This document shows positions 8,345 to 17,790 of a stretch of 46,530 nt of DNA, one piece after another (position 1 is the first letter of the stretch; every line of letters starts with the position of its first letter). A program made the position numbers and the translations under genes. This DNA is from Chloroflexota bacterium (GTDB taxonomy: Bacteria > Chloroflexota > Dehalococcoidia > Lucifugimonadales > UBA2985), in assembly GCA_002717805.1 (NCBI GenBank), contig PBBS01000018.1, positions 47,962 through 94,491 of the forward strand, read 5' to 3'. A model generated the notes under the pieces. The model saw only the letters and a program-made list of their open reading frames with translations, did no database searches and had not been told where the DNA came from.

Positions 8345-9421
8345 ATGGTCAACATGGGGCCTCAGCATCCTAGTACCCATGGCGTTTTTCGCATGGTGAT
8401 GGCAGTGGATGGTGAGGTCGTCGTAGATGTTGAGCCTCATATTGGTTATTTACATAGAGGCTCTGAGAAGCTATCTGAGAACGAGTTATACGTCCAAGTT
8501 GTAACACTATTTGATAGGCTAGATTATATTAGTAACCTTAACAATGAGATGGTTTTTTGTAGGTCTGTAGAAAAGCTTATGGGGTTAGAAATACCCGAGA
8601 GAGCAGAGTACATAAGAGTTATTTTATGTGAGCTAAACAGGGTTGCCAGCCATCTTCTGTTTTTTGGAACGTTTGGCCTGGATGCAGGTGCTATGACACC
8701 TGTTATGTATACATTCAGGGAGAGAGAAAAAATACAGTCTATGTTTGAAATGGTTACAGGTGCGCGAATGATGCACAATTATATCCGCATAGGTGGGGTT
8801 AAGAATGACGTACCTGAAGATTTTCATAGGAGAATGCATGAACTGATAGCAGAACTAAGAAAAGGAATAGATGAATCTGATAAATTACTCAGTTTCAATG
8901 AAATATTTCTAGCACGAACAAAAGGTATTGGTGTTATAAGTGCTGATAAGGCAATAAATTATGGCATGACAGGACCATCTCTGAGGGCTAGTGGGATTCC
9001 CATGGATATCCGTAAAGACGAGCCATACTCAGTATACGATAGGTTCGATTTTGGTATACCTATTGGTGAAAATGGGGATTGCTGGGATAGGTATTATGTA
9101 AGAGTAGAAGAGATGCGACAATCTATGAAGATCATAGAACAAGCATTGGACCAGATTCCAGAAGGCTCCACCATAACTCCAACCAGGCTGGTTTTGCGTC
9201 CTCCTAAGGGAGAGGTATATGTTAGAGGTGAAAATCCTAGAGGAGAACTAGGAGTTTATCTGGTTAGCGATGGTGCGGACAGGCCATATCGGGTCAAAGT
9301 ACGCCCGCCTTCTTTTTGTAATCTTATGGCTATAAAAGAGTTAATAAAAGGTACATATGTTGCTGACTCAGTAGTAATACTGGGTTCATTAGACATAGTC
9401 TTGGGCGAGGTTGACAGATGA
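8345..9421 (+). CDS. nuoD: NADH-quinone oxidoreductase subunit D
   Basis: This is the 49-kDa-type subunit forming the quinone cavity with NuoB, related to [NiFe]-hydrogenase large subunits. N-terminal NMGPQHPSTHGVFRM, HIGYLHRGSEKLSE and the C-terminal GELGVYLVSDG and KVRPPSFCNL are characteristic; the length (358 aa) is slightly short. No ribosome site precedes ATG 8345. The frame is open upstream to a CTG at 8309 with AAGGAG 7 nt before it, which would add 12 residues and give the longer N-terminus usual in this family. It ends in an ATGA overlap with nuoH. Confidence 0.94.
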   Translation: MVNMGPQHPSTHGVFRMVMAVDGEVVVDVEPHIGYLHRGSEKLSENELYVQVVTLFDRLDYISNLNNEMVFCRSVEKLMGLEIPERAEYIRVILCELNRVASHLLFFGTFGLDAGAMTPVMYTFREREKIQSMFEMVTGARMMHNYIRIGGVKNDVPEDFHRRMHELIAELRKGIDESDKLLSFNEIFLARTKGIGVISADKAINYGMTGPSLRASGIPMDIRKDEPYSVYDRFDFGIPIGENGDCWDRYYVRVEEMRQSMKIIEQALDQIPEGSTITPTRLVLRPPKGEVYVRGENPRGELGVYLVSDGADRPYRVKVRPPSFCNLMAIKELIKGTYVADSVVILGSLDIVLGEVDR

Positions 9422-10536
9422 GTCTATTGGACCTTTTGAAAACTATAAGCGCAATTATGGGCATGCTGACCGTTTTATCTGTCATCGTGTTGTCTTTAAC
9501 TCTACTAGAACGTAAATTTATAGGGCGCATACAAATGAGAAAAGGACCAAATAGAGTAGGGCCTTTTGGTTTGTTACAGCCTGTTGCTGATGCGATCAAA
9601 CTGGTGGCTAAAGAAGATATATTGCCTACATGGGTAGATAAAGTTATATATTGGGTATCTCCATTGGTTGTTTTTATACCTACATTTATGATCTGGGTAA
9701 CCATTCCTGTTGCTAGAGATGTAGTGATCAGGAACTTGGACATGGGGTTGTTTTACATAATAGCTTTTTCTGTGTTGTCTATAGTGGGACTAATTTCAGC
9801 AGGCTGGGCATCCGCTAACAAGTACGCTATTATTGGGGGCTTTCGTGCAGCAGCTCAACTGATAAGTTATGAGATACCAATAATCCTTTCGGTGTTGGCA
9901 ATTGCAATGCTGGCCGGGAGCCTTAATCTGGAGAGAATAGTAGATGCGCAAGCCACAAAACCTTATATATTTCTACAACCATTAGGTGCTTTCCTGTTCT
10001 TATGTGGAGGATTAGCAGAATTAGGTAGGACACCATTTGATATACACCCAGCAGAATCAGAAGTGGTTGGGGGGCCGTTTGTGGAATACAGCGGAGCCCA
10101 TTGGTCTGTATTCTTCTTGGCGGAGTACATAAATACTTTTGCTATAGCTGCTTTAACCACTTTACTATTTCTTGGTGGATGGTTATTCCCAGGCTTGCCC
10201 GGTAACGTTACTGCTAGTGGAGTTTTGGTATTCCTAACGAAGACATACTTAGTTGTTCTTGTAATATTCTGGTTTCGTGGCACATATCCTCGCCTACGAA
10301 TAGATCAGCTTATGAGTCTCGGGTGGAAGGTTCTAGTACCGTTGGGATTTATCAACGTTGTTGTAACAGCAGTAGCCCTGAAAACTGAGCTCCCTGAAAT
10401 AATCTTAGGATTAATCTCGTTTGTTATTTTAGCGTCAACATTTTGGATCATATCAGTTCGCATGCGCACTGCACCTAAGCCAGAATATACGGTAAGGTTA
10501 TATGATCCTTCATTGGAGGGATTAAATGCTAGGTAA
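9418..10536 (+). CDS. nuoH: NADH-quinone oxidoreductase subunit H
   Basis: NuoH is the membrane subunit that closes the quinone tunnel and couples to the proton path. In 372 aa I see about eight or nine hydrophobic helices. Conserved loops are LLERKFIGRIQMRKGPNRVG, FRAAAQLISYEIP and GRTPFDIHPAESEVVGG, where most homologues have RxPFDLPEAESEL; the acidic residues are kept. It is translationally coupled to nuoD (ATGA) and overlaps the nuoI start by 11 nt. Confidence 0.95.
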   Translation: MSLLDLLKTISAIMGMLTVLSVIVLSLTLLERKFIGRIQMRKGPNRVGPFGLLQPVADAIKLVAKEDILPTWVDKVIYWVSPLVVFIPTFMIWVTIPVARDVVIRNLDMGLFYIIAFSVLSIVGLISAGWASANKYAIIGGFRAAAQLISYEIPIILSVLAIAMLAGSLNLERIVDAQATKPYIFLQPLGAFLFLCGGLAELGRTPFDIHPAESEVVGGPFVEYSGAHWSVFFLAEYINTFAIAALTTLLFLGGWLFPGLPGNVTASGVLVFLTKTYLVVLVIFWFRGTYPRLRIDQLMSLGWKVLVPLGFINVVVTAVALKTELPEIILGLISFVILASTFWIISVRMRTAPKPEYTVRLYDPSLEGLNAR

Positions 10537-11011
10537 TTTAAAAGGGTTGGCTGTGACTCTAAGGACTTTATTTCGCAAACCTGTTACCCATCAATATCCT
10601 AATGAGCATAAACCTATAGAAGAACGGTACATGGGGTTTCCTGTATTAACCTGGGATGAGCAGGTAGGGGAACCGTATTGCACGGGCTGCATGGTATGTG
10701 TCAGGTATTGTCCTACCTCATGCATGAGTGCGGTTATGAAAGATAATCCTCTTCATGCCGATGGAAAGAGCACACGTAGGAAAATTGTTGAATCCTTTGA
10801 GATAAATCTTGGCAGATGCATAGTTTGTGGTATATGCGTGGATGTTTGTAATTTCGATGCTATTGAGATGAGTCATGAGCATGAACTAAGCAAATATGCT
10901 AGGAATGGCAATAGAACAAACCTAGACAAGTTATTAGAAATGGGTAAGGAGTATCAGCAAGAAGTTGGATGGGTAGCACCCAAGAAAGCGGAACCGAAGG
11001 AGGAGTCTTGA
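10526..11011 (+). CDS. nuoI: NADH-quinone oxidoreductase subunit I (8Fe ferredoxin-like)
   Basis: NuoI carries clusters N6a and N6b leading to N2. Both motifs are intact in 161 aa: CTGCMVCVRYCPTSC for the first and CIVCGICVDVCNFDAIEMS for the second, where Asn replaces the usual Pro after the fourth cysteine. With no NuoEFG in the operon, NuoI would be the most exposed entry cluster of this complex. The C-terminus is a charged tail (KKAEPKEES). ATG 10526 lies inside the end of nuoH, and its stop overlaps nuoJ. Confidence 0.95.
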   Translation: MLGNLKGLAVTLRTLFRKPVTHQYPNEHKPIEERYMGFPVLTWDEQVGEPYCTGCMVCVRYCPTSCMSAVMKDNPLHADGKSTRRKIVESFEINLGRCIVCGICVDVCNFDAIEMSHEHELSKYARNGNRTNLDKLLEMGKEYQQEVGWVAPKKAEPKEES

Positions 11012-11499
11012 CAGAGTCTCTTGTAGTGTTCTTAATTATCAGTGTTGTATGCGTAGCGGGGGGTTTGGGCGTTGTCTTCTCCCGAAACGTTATTCACGCC
11101 ACGTTCCTGTTGTTGGTATCACTTATGGGTGTAGCTGGTATATTCTTGCTTCTGCTTGCAGAATTTCTTGCCTTGGTACAGGTGCTGATATATGGTGGAG
11201 CGATAACTATAGTAGTCCTGTTTGTGATAATGCTTACCAAGTCTGACGAATTTGAATCCCTTGTAGATAATTCCCAGAAACCATTGGCTTTCCTTATTAG
11301 CATCGGGCTATTCGTTGTAATGACAGTTGCAGCGATAGCAGCTGATAACGGTAATACAGTAAGAGCAAGTCTGAAATTTTCTGATTTGGGACATAGTTTA
11401 TTCACAGACTGGGCTATACCGTTTGAAGTTGCATCCCTTGTATTGCTCGTAGCATTAATTGGAGCAATAGTTATATCTAAGCAAGGAGAGGAAGAGTGA
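11008..11499 (+). CDS. nuoJ: NADH-quinone oxidoreductase subunit J
   Basis: This is a membrane subunit with five hydrophobic helices (ESLVVFLIISVVCVAGG; HATFLLLVSLMGVAGIFLL; LVQVLIYGGAITIVVLFV; PLAFLISIGLFVVMTVAAIA; ASLVLLVALIGAIVI). The third contains the conserved V-Q-V-L-I-Y-x-G-A-I of NuoJ, with a pi-bulge glycine pair. I place the start at TTG 11008, which overlaps the nuoI stop and has AAGGAGGAG just upstream; an in-frame ATG at 10969 would add 13 polar residues read from inside nuoI. Stop overlaps the nuoK GTG by 4 nt. Confidence 0.93.
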   Translation: MTESLVVFLIISVVCVAGGLGVVFSRNVIHATFLLLVSLMGVAGIFLLLLAEFLALVQVLIYGGAITIVVLFVIMLTKSDEFESLVDNSQKPLAFLISIGLFVVMTVAAIAADNGNTVRASLKFSDLGHSLFTDWAIPFEVASLVLLVALIGAIVISKQGEEE

Positions 11500-11801
11500 G
11501 CTTAGTCCATTTTCAAATATTGAGTGCTGCATTGTTCTCAATAGGGCTATATGGAGTTCTCGCTCGCAGGAGCGCAGTTCTAATATTGCTATCTATAGAG
11601 TTGATGCTAAATGCTGTTAATATCAACCTAATTGCATTTTCTGCATATACCGAGTCCCTCGCATCTACTGGCCAAGTAATAGCCATATTTGTGATAACTG
11701 TTGCAGCGGCAGAAGTTGGTCTTGCACTTGCAATAATAATCAATTTGTTTAGGTCTAAGGGATCAGTAGACATAGACAAGATAGACGTGATGAGATGGTA
11801 G
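11496..11801 (+). CDS. nuoK: NADH-quinone oxidoreductase subunit K
   Basis: This three-helix subunit (101 aa) is homologous to MrpC and lies between NuoJ and NuoN in the proton path. The two conserved membrane glutamates appear in LLSIELMLNAVNINLI and TVAAAEVGLALAIII. GTG 11496 overlaps nuoJ as GTGA, with GGAGAGGAAGA upstream. Confidence 0.95.
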   Translation: MSLVHFQILSAALFSIGLYGVLARRSAVLILLSIELMLNAVNINLIAFSAYTESLASTGQVIAIFVITVAAAEVGLALAIIINLFRSKGSVDIDKIDVMRW

Positions 11802-11811
11802 GAATTTGTAA

Positions 11812-13671
11812 ATGATGTTATTGGATTTTACAGTTATGGAAGGTGTACAAGTAGCTTGGCTGGCCCCGGCCGCTTGTATATTGGCTTTTGTGTTGATAGT
11901 GTCGCTTAGGATGTTCGACAGCAAAATAGGATCTGTTATATCCATAGTTGCAATAGCATCTGGGTTTGCTATTTTCTTATACGTATTCGGGCAATTTAAT
12001 GAGTCAGGCCCAGCGGAATTTGCACGAGAGTGGTTTACTATAGGGAGTACAAAGATAACCTTAGGCATGGCGATAGATCAACTATCGGTTGTTATGTTGG
12101 GAGTTATCACATTTGTTGCGTTACTAGTTCAAATTTACTCAGTTTCCTACATGGAAGAAGAGAGTAGATTCGGTTGGTACTTTGGCGTGCACTCCTTATT
12201 TGCTGCGTCTATGCTAATTCTAGTGCTGGCGAACAATTTACTTCTTCTATATGTGGCTTGGGAGTTGGTGGGTTTGTGCTCTTATCTTCTAATAGGGTTC
12301 TGGTATGAGAAACGGTCGGCTTCAGAAGCCGCTAAGAAAGCATTTATTACTACCCGCATAGGGGACGTTGGTTTGTTAATAGGCATAATATTATTGTATA
12401 GGACTGCTGGTACATTTGATACTTCGACGATAATACATATAGCTCAGGAGGGTGGGTTTGCAGATAGCACATTGATGGCTGCGGTCTTGCTCATATTTCT
12501 TGGTGCAATGGGGAAATCAGCTCAATTTCCTCTTCATGTGTGGCTACCCGATGCTATGGAAGGACCGACTCCAGTTAGCGCCTTAATCCATGCGGCTACG
12601 ATGGTTGTAGCAGGTATATATTTAGTTGCTCGTATATTTCCGTTATTCGAGGTAGCTGATCCGTCTTTGACTGTGGTGGCAGTAGTAGGGTTAAGTACTG
12701 CGGTCATAGCTGCCTCTATCGCATTGGTTATGACGGACTTAAAAAAGATACTTGCTTACTCTACGGTAAGCCACCTAGGGTTCATGATGCTCGCTTTGGG
12801 ATCTGGTGCATATGTGGTGGCGATGTTTCATCTGTTCACACATGCATTTGCAAAGGCGTTGTTGTTTCTCAGTGCTGGCAGTGTGGACCACGGCACTGGT
12901 GGAAAGCGGGATATAAGGCAACTTGGTGGGCTCAGGAAAAAAATGCCAATAACATTTGTAACCTTTTCCATAGGAGCCTTAGCATTAGCCGGAGTCCCAC
13001 CACTGGGTGGGTTTTTTAGTAAAGATGAGATCATGATGGCTGTAATGGATGGCCGGCATCCTGTCTTCTTTTTGATAGCTATAATAGCTGCATTCATGAG
13101 CTCTGTTTATATGATTAGGGCGTTGATATTGGTTTTCTTTGGAGATCTTAAACCAGAAAATCAGGAAGCACATGAGTCACCAGCCCTTATAACGGCACCA
13201 CTCTTGATCCTTGCTGGTATATCGCTCGTGGCAGGATTAGTTTTGTCTGGGTGGCAAGATTTCTTTAATGCAAAGCATCATGATATTAATTTTCTGGTAT
13301 TAGCATTATCTCTATTGGCGTCCTTGGGAGGGTTGTTCCTGGGATGGGCTATATATTCCAAGGAATGGATCTCTTCTAGGGATGTTGCTGCTAAATTCGG
13401 AGATTTGGAAAAATACGCATCTAATGGGTACTACCTAGATGTAGGATACCAATGGTGTATAGATCGGATAGTTTTGGTGGTTGCACGCATAGTTTCCCTT
13501 TTCGATCGCATTGTGGTGAATGATGTTGCAGTGAATGGTACTGGTTATTCTGTATTCCTTTCCGGATTCAAGTTGAGGTATGTCGAAACTGGCAAGGTAT
13601 ATAACTATGCATTGGCGATGGTTGTAGGGATATTAGTCGTGGGTCTTACTATATATTGGGGGTTAATTTGA
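11812..13671 (+). CDS. nuoL: NADH-quinone oxidoreductase subunit L
   Basis: This is the distal antiporter-like proton-pumping subunit, 619 aa with many helices. Landmarks include LLLLYVAWELVGLCSYLLIG with the key glutamate, FITTRIGDVGLLIG, PLHVWLPDAMEGPTPVSALI, KILAYSTVSHLGFMMLALG and GVPPLGGFFSKDEIM. The C-terminus has the long amphipathic and final helices expected for NuoL. It follows nuoK by 10 nt with TAGGAA before the ATG. Confidence 0.95.
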   Translation: MMLLDFTVMEGVQVAWLAPAACILAFVLIVSLRMFDSKIGSVISIVAIASGFAIFLYVFGQFNESGPAEFAREWFTIGSTKITLGMAIDQLSVVMLGVITFVALLVQIYSVSYMEEESRFGWYFGVHSLFAASMLILVLANNLLLLYVAWELVGLCSYLLIGFWYEKRSASEAAKKAFITTRIGDVGLLIGIILLYRTAGTFDTSTIIHIAQEGGFADSTLMAAVLLIFLGAMGKSAQFPLHVWLPDAMEGPTPVSALIHAATMVVAGIYLVARIFPLFEVADPSLTVVAVVGLSTAVIAASIALVMTDLKKILAYSTVSHLGFMMLALGSGAYVVAMFHLFTHAFAKALLFLSAGSVDHGTGGKRDIRQLGGLRKKMPITFVTFSIGALALAGVPPLGGFFSKDEIMMAVMDGRHPVFFLIAIIAAFMSSVYMIRALILVFFGDLKPENQEAHESPALITAPLLILAGISLVAGLVLSGWQDFFNAKHHDINFLVLALSLLASLGGLFLGWAIYSKEWISSRDVAAKFGDLEKYASNGYYLDVGYQWCIDRIVLVVARIVSLFDRIVVNDVAVNGTGYSVFLSGFKLRYVETGKVYNYALAMVVGILVVGLTIYWGLI

Positions 13672-13698
13672 TATACCTAGGGATAGGGCCGAGATAAG

Positions 13699-15189
13699 TT
13701 GGATAATTATCTGCTAATTTCGTTAATTCTTTTACCTGCATTAGCTGCCATTATGGTTGCTTTCGTGCCGAGGCAAAGACTTTTCGAAATCAGGGCTATA
13801 TCAGGTATAGTTGCTTTTGCTCTTTTTGTGTTGAGCGCTTACTCCTTCATAAATTATGACAATGAGGTTGGTGGATACCAATTCACTAGGGACTACGCAT
13901 GGCTTGATGCATTGGGTATTCAGTTGTCTATGGGGATTGACGGTATATCAACTACTATGGTGTTACTTACCGGAATAGTCTCATTCACTGCTGTGCTAAT
14001 ATCCTGGAACATAGAACATAGGGCAAAAGATTTCTTCGTCTTGTTTTTATTGCTAGTTGCTGGAGTCTATGGAGTTTTCGTATCTTTGGATCTATTCTTT
14101 TTCTTCTTCTTTTATGAGCTTGCCGTTTTACCCATGTATTTACTGATTGGCGTTTGGGGTAGCAGTTCTGACTTTGTTACTTTCATAAGAAACAAGGAAT
14201 ATGGTGCCTTGAAACTCATGTTATACCTAGTTGCTGGTAGTATTTTGGTTTGGGTAGCATTGTTGGCAGTCTACGTTGAAGGGGACATGAACTCTTTCTC
14301 ATTATTGAAATTGCAAGATGCTGAGTTTTCTGAGGATTTTCAGCGGTTATATTTCCCAATGTTTATGGTTGGCTTTGGAGTTTTGGCAGGACTATGGCCA
14401 TTCCATACGTGGTCTCCGGATGGGCACGTTGCTGCCCCTACATCAGTAAGTATGCTGCATGCAGGTGTCCTTATGAAATTAGGTGCATACGGCATAATAA
14501 GAATAGGCGTGGATTTACTGCCACAAGGAGCGGAATATTGGATGCCACTCTTAATGATTTTGGGTACAATCAACGTGGTCTACGGAGCAGTATCAGCGTT
14601 ATCTCAAACAGACCTGAAATATGTAATTGGGTATTCCAGTGTAAGTCATATGGGCTACGTATTTATGGGTTTGGCTACTCTTAATGCAACAGGCATGGGC
14701 GGTGCAGTCTTGCAGATGTTTTCTCATGGCATAATGACAGCCCTGTTTTTCGCCCTCGTAGGTGTTATATACGACAGATCTCATGTCAGAGATATTGGGA
14801 TATTGGAAGGATTGGCTAAGAGAATGGGCTGGACGGCCTCTTTCTTTGCAATTGCTGGTTTGGCATCCTTGGGATTACCAGGTTTAAGCGGATTCGTGGC
14901 TGAAGTATTAGTCTTTATTGGTACCTTCAAAGATTACCCTATATTTGGTGTGCTTGGAATAATTGGTGCGGCGATCACGGCAGTATACATACTGAGACTT
15001 CTTGGGAAAGTATTCTTCGGGCCAATTAGTGAGGATTGGAAGACACTTCCTGATGCAAGCAACGTGGAAAAATTCTCTGCAGGTATACTTGTTTTGTTCT
15101 TGCTAGTTGTTGGCCTTTATCCTAAACCTTGGATGGATCTAATAAATACTGGATTATCACCTCTGATAGAGAGAGTAGCAGGGTTATGA
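13699..15189 (+). CDS. nuoM: NADH-quinone oxidoreductase subunit M
   Basis: This is the middle antiporter-like subunit, 496 aa. Recognisable segments are LFFFFFFYELAVLPMYLLIG (helix with the pumping glutamate), WPFHTWSPDGHVAAPTSVSM, LKYVIGYSSVSHMGYVFMGL and GLPGLSGFVAEVLVFIG. It begins with TTG at 13699, 27 nt after nuoL; the ribosome site (GGGCCGAGAT) is weak. The end overlaps nuoN by 4 nt. Confidence 0.94.
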   Translation: MDNYLLISLILLPALAAIMVAFVPRQRLFEIRAISGIVAFALFVLSAYSFINYDNEVGGYQFTRDYAWLDALGIQLSMGIDGISTTMVLLTGIVSFTAVLISWNIEHRAKDFFVLFLLLVAGVYGVFVSLDLFFFFFFYELAVLPMYLLIGVWGSSSDFVTFIRNKEYGALKLMLYLVAGSILVWVALLAVYVEGDMNSFSLLKLQDAEFSEDFQRLYFPMFMVGFGVLAGLWPFHTWSPDGHVAAPTSVSMLHAGVLMKLGAYGIIRIGVDLLPQGAEYWMPLLMILGTINVVYGAVSALSQTDLKYVIGYSSVSHMGYVFMGLATLNATGMGGAVLQMFSHGIMTALFFALVGVIYDRSHVRDIGILEGLAKRMGWTASFFAIAGLASLGLPGLSGFVAEVLVFIGTFKDYPIFGVLGIIGAAITAVYILRLLGKVFFGPISEDWKTLPDASNVEKFSAGILVLFLLVVGLYPKPWMDLINTGLSPLIERVAGL

Positions 15190-16634
15190 CGAATTTTTGG
15201 CTGTTCATACCAGAATTTACAATCACAGCTTTGGCTTTCGGAGTCATTGGGGCAGACCTCTTCTTGGCCAGAGAAAACAAAAAATATCTTCCCTGGATAA
15301 GTTCTATTGGTTTGATAGTTGTACTTGGCATAGCCCTTAATTATTTACTAGGAAAACAAGAGAATCTCTATGGTGGCCTATTCCTTATTGACGATTTTTC
15401 TATGTTCTTTAAGGTGTTCTTCTTGATATTGGGTCTCTTAGTTGTTCTTATATCTTCAGAGTACGTTAAAAACCATATAAAACATCCGGGAGAATATTAC
15501 GGCATCCTAATATTCTCTATATTAGCTATGATGCTTATGGCTGCTAGCGGAGAACTCCTGACGGCTTATATATCATTAGAGCTGCTCAGTTTTTGTTTAT
15601 ATGTTCTGGTTGCAAGTGGTAGGTATGGTGAGAAGTCAACGGAGGCAGGTGTAAAATATATTTTGTTGGGGGCCGTGGCTTCGGCATTCATGCTATATGG
15701 AATCAGCCAAATATATGGGCTGGTTGGTACTACAAAGTTTGCCGATATGAATTTGGTATTAGTTGCTGAAAACTCATCTGCACTAGACCTTGGATTGATT
15801 ATGGGCATAGTATTCATAATTGGTGGGTTGGCATTCAAGATTGCTGCGGTTCCTTTCCATATGTGGGCACCAGATGTATATGAAGGTGCACCCACTCCTA
15901 TAACAGCTTATTTAGCAGTTGGATCAAAGGCTGCCGCATTCGCTCTAATATTGAGGATGATGTCCAGTGGATTCATATCTATCATGGAAGATTGGCAGAT
16001 GGTCATCATAGTAATCGCTGCACTAACTATGACACTAGGTAATCTAGTAGCCCTGGCTCAGAACAATATTAAACGATTGCTTGCATACTCAAGTATTGGT
16101 CATGTGGGCTACTTGCTTATGGGAGTCGTTGCGATGACTCCATTGGCTTTTGATGGAATAATGCTACATTTAGTAGGCTACGGTGTTACAAACCTAGCGT
16201 GTTTTATGTGTATTATAATGCTTTATAACAGCACTGGTAGAGATGATGTTGCAGGATATGCTGGACTGGCAGACAGATCACCATTCTTGGCAATGTCTAT
16301 GGCCGTTGCTCTATTCTCACTAGCTGGGCTTCCATTCTTTGCCGGATTTACAACAAAATTCTATCTGTTCACAGCAGTAGCGAACGAGGGACTAATATGG
16401 CTTGTTGGATTGGCGATACTGAACAGCCTTATATCTTTGTACTATTACCTTATGGTAATAAAGAGTATGTACATAGATCCTAGTGAAGATACAACTGTAT
16501 TAGTGTTTTCTCGGTATAGCCTAAGTGTTTTGGGTATACTGGTAGTGTTCATATTCTTGGTTGGAGTATACCCTGGACCACTAGTAGAGTTAATTCAAGA
16601 AGCCAGCCAATCTTTGTTCTCCTACATTCCATAA
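15186..16634 (+). CDS. nuoN: NADH-quinone oxidoreductase subunit N
   Basis: This is the proximal antiporter-like subunit, 482 aa with about 14 helices. Landmarks are LLTAYISLELLSFCLYVLVA, FKIAAVPFHMWAPDVYEGAP, IKRLLAYSSIGHVGYLLMG and LAGLPFFAGFTTKFYLF. I place the start at ATG 15186, overlapping the nuoM stop as ATGA; an in-frame ATG at 15129 would add 19 residues read from the nuoM C-terminus and is unlikely. It is the last nuo gene, and pyrD converges on it with an 11-nt gap, so no nuoE, F or G follows. Confidence 0.94.
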   Translation: MTNFWLFIPEFTITALAFGVIGADLFLARENKKYLPWISSIGLIVVLGIALNYLLGKQENLYGGLFLIDDFSMFFKVFFLILGLLVVLISSEYVKNHIKHPGEYYGILIFSILAMMLMAASGELLTAYISLELLSFCLYVLVASGRYGEKSTEAGVKYILLGAVASAFMLYGISQIYGLVGTTKFADMNLVLVAENSSALDLGLIMGIVFIIGGLAFKIAAVPFHMWAPDVYEGAPTPITAYLAVGSKAAAFALILRMMSSGFISIMEDWQMVIIVIAALTMTLGNLVALAQNNIKRLLAYSSIGHVGYLLMGVVAMTPLAFDGIMLHLVGYGVTNLACFMCIIMLYNSTGRDDVAGYAGLADRSPFLAMSMAVALFSLAGLPFFAGFTTKFYLFTAVANEGLIWLVGLAILNSLISLYYYLMVIKSMYIDPSEDTTVLVFSRYSLSVLGILVVFIFLVGVYPGPLVELIQEASQSLFSYIP

Positions 16635-16645
16635 GTAGCATACAA

Positions 16646-17677
16646 TTAGTTATTGGCGTCGAGCGCTATGCTCTCTATTGATGGAATACCACGCTCAGTC
16701 ATGTAATCTAATATATACTTGTTAATATTAGCGATTAGTCTAGGTCCTTGGTATATAAATCCAGTATAGAGTTGTACTGTATTGGCTCCTGCTATGAGAG
16801 CCTTTACGGCGTCTTCACCAGAGGATATACCTCCACAGGCGTTTATCGCTACATTATTGCCGACATAATTTCTGATACTTTTCACCATATCTAGCATATG
16901 CATGAAAAGAGGCTTACCACTTAAACCACCTCGGCCAACCGCCAACCCGGCATTCTCTATTGGCCAGGTATTTGCAACCGTAAATCCATCCAGTCCATGA
17001 TCTAGGCACACATCTATGATCCTATAAGTATCTTCAGTCTGAATCCTGCCAAAAAATGGAGGCAATTTTATTAACAGAGGTTTAGTCTTAATGGGTTGTA
17101 GTGTCTGAAGCAGCTCCTTTAATATTCCTGGGTTTTGAAAAATTCTTATACCCTGTGTATTAGGTGAGCTTATATTCAGTTCTATAGCTGAACATACATC
17201 TTGTGTAATATAACACTCCACAATTTCCTCTGTAGAGATGCCAGATATACTTAAGAGCAGTGGGACATTTAGTCGGTTGTGGGAAGATACTTTATCCATT
17301 ACCCTAGCTAGCCCATCGCTTGGGAATCCCAGAGAGTTAATCATCCCCTCACTTGTAGGCACCCGTAAGATACGGGGTTGTGGATTTCCATCTCGTGGTT
17401 TGGATACTATGGTTCCACCTGTTATATATCCAAAACCAATATTCGCGAGTGACTCGAGTGTGTCACAGTTTTTATCATATCCAGCGGCTAGGCCTACAGG
17501 ATTTGGAAGATCTATTGTGGATAAACGAGTTCTCAGTAGGGGGTCCTGTAAGGAAAGCATCGGCCCCAGAAGTCTCCATAGTTGGCGGCTACTCAGAATT
17601 AATTGACCTATCTTGTGAGATTGCTCTGGGGGAAACTTAAAAAGTATAGGTCGTAGTATGTCTGTATATATTCCCAT
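16646..17677 (-). CDS. pyrD: Dihydroorotate dehydrogenase, quinone-linked (class 2)
   Basis: It oxidises dihydroorotate to orotate in pyrimidine synthesis and passes electrons to membrane quinone. Class 2 marks are the N-terminal amphipathic helices (ILRPILFKFPPEQSHKIG), the FMN site LPNPVGLAAGYDKN, the conserved NSLGFPSDG and the active-site segment ELNISSPNTQGIR with the class-2 serine. GGISSGEDAVKALIAGA and QLYTGFIYQGP complete the phosphate-binding end. I take ATG 17677 (GGGG just upstream) over a TTG at 17686. Its position after complex I is consistent with a shared quinone pool but is probably not functional coupling. Confidence 0.95.
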   Translation of the reverse strand: MGIYTDILRPILFKFPPEQSHKIGQLILSSRQLWRLLGPMLSLQDPLLRTRLSTIDLPNPVGLAAGYDKNCDTLESLANIGFGYITGGTIVSKPRDGNPQPRILRVPTSEGMINSLGFPSDGLARVMDKVSSHNRLNVPLLLSISGISTEEIVECYITQDVCSAIELNISSPNTQGIRIFQNPGILKELLQTLQPIKTKPLLIKLPPFFGRIQTEDTYRIIDVCLDHGLDGFTVANTWPIENAGLAVGRGGLSGKPLFMHMLDMVKSIRNYVGNNVAINACGGISSGEDAVKALIAGANTVQLYTGFIYQGPRLIANINKYILDYMTERGIPSIESIALDANN

Positions 17678-17790
17678 TGTCCCCAAATTCTATGGCCCTA
17701 TTATAATAGAGAACCTTAATTGTGATTTGAGTATATAATATCTCAGAGTTTGTAGGAACTATTATCTTGATAAGATTGGAGTAAATATTG

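Noticed and set aside
12828-13097. Antisense frame inside nuoL
   Set aside because: It is a shadow of a membrane-protein gene without start signals.
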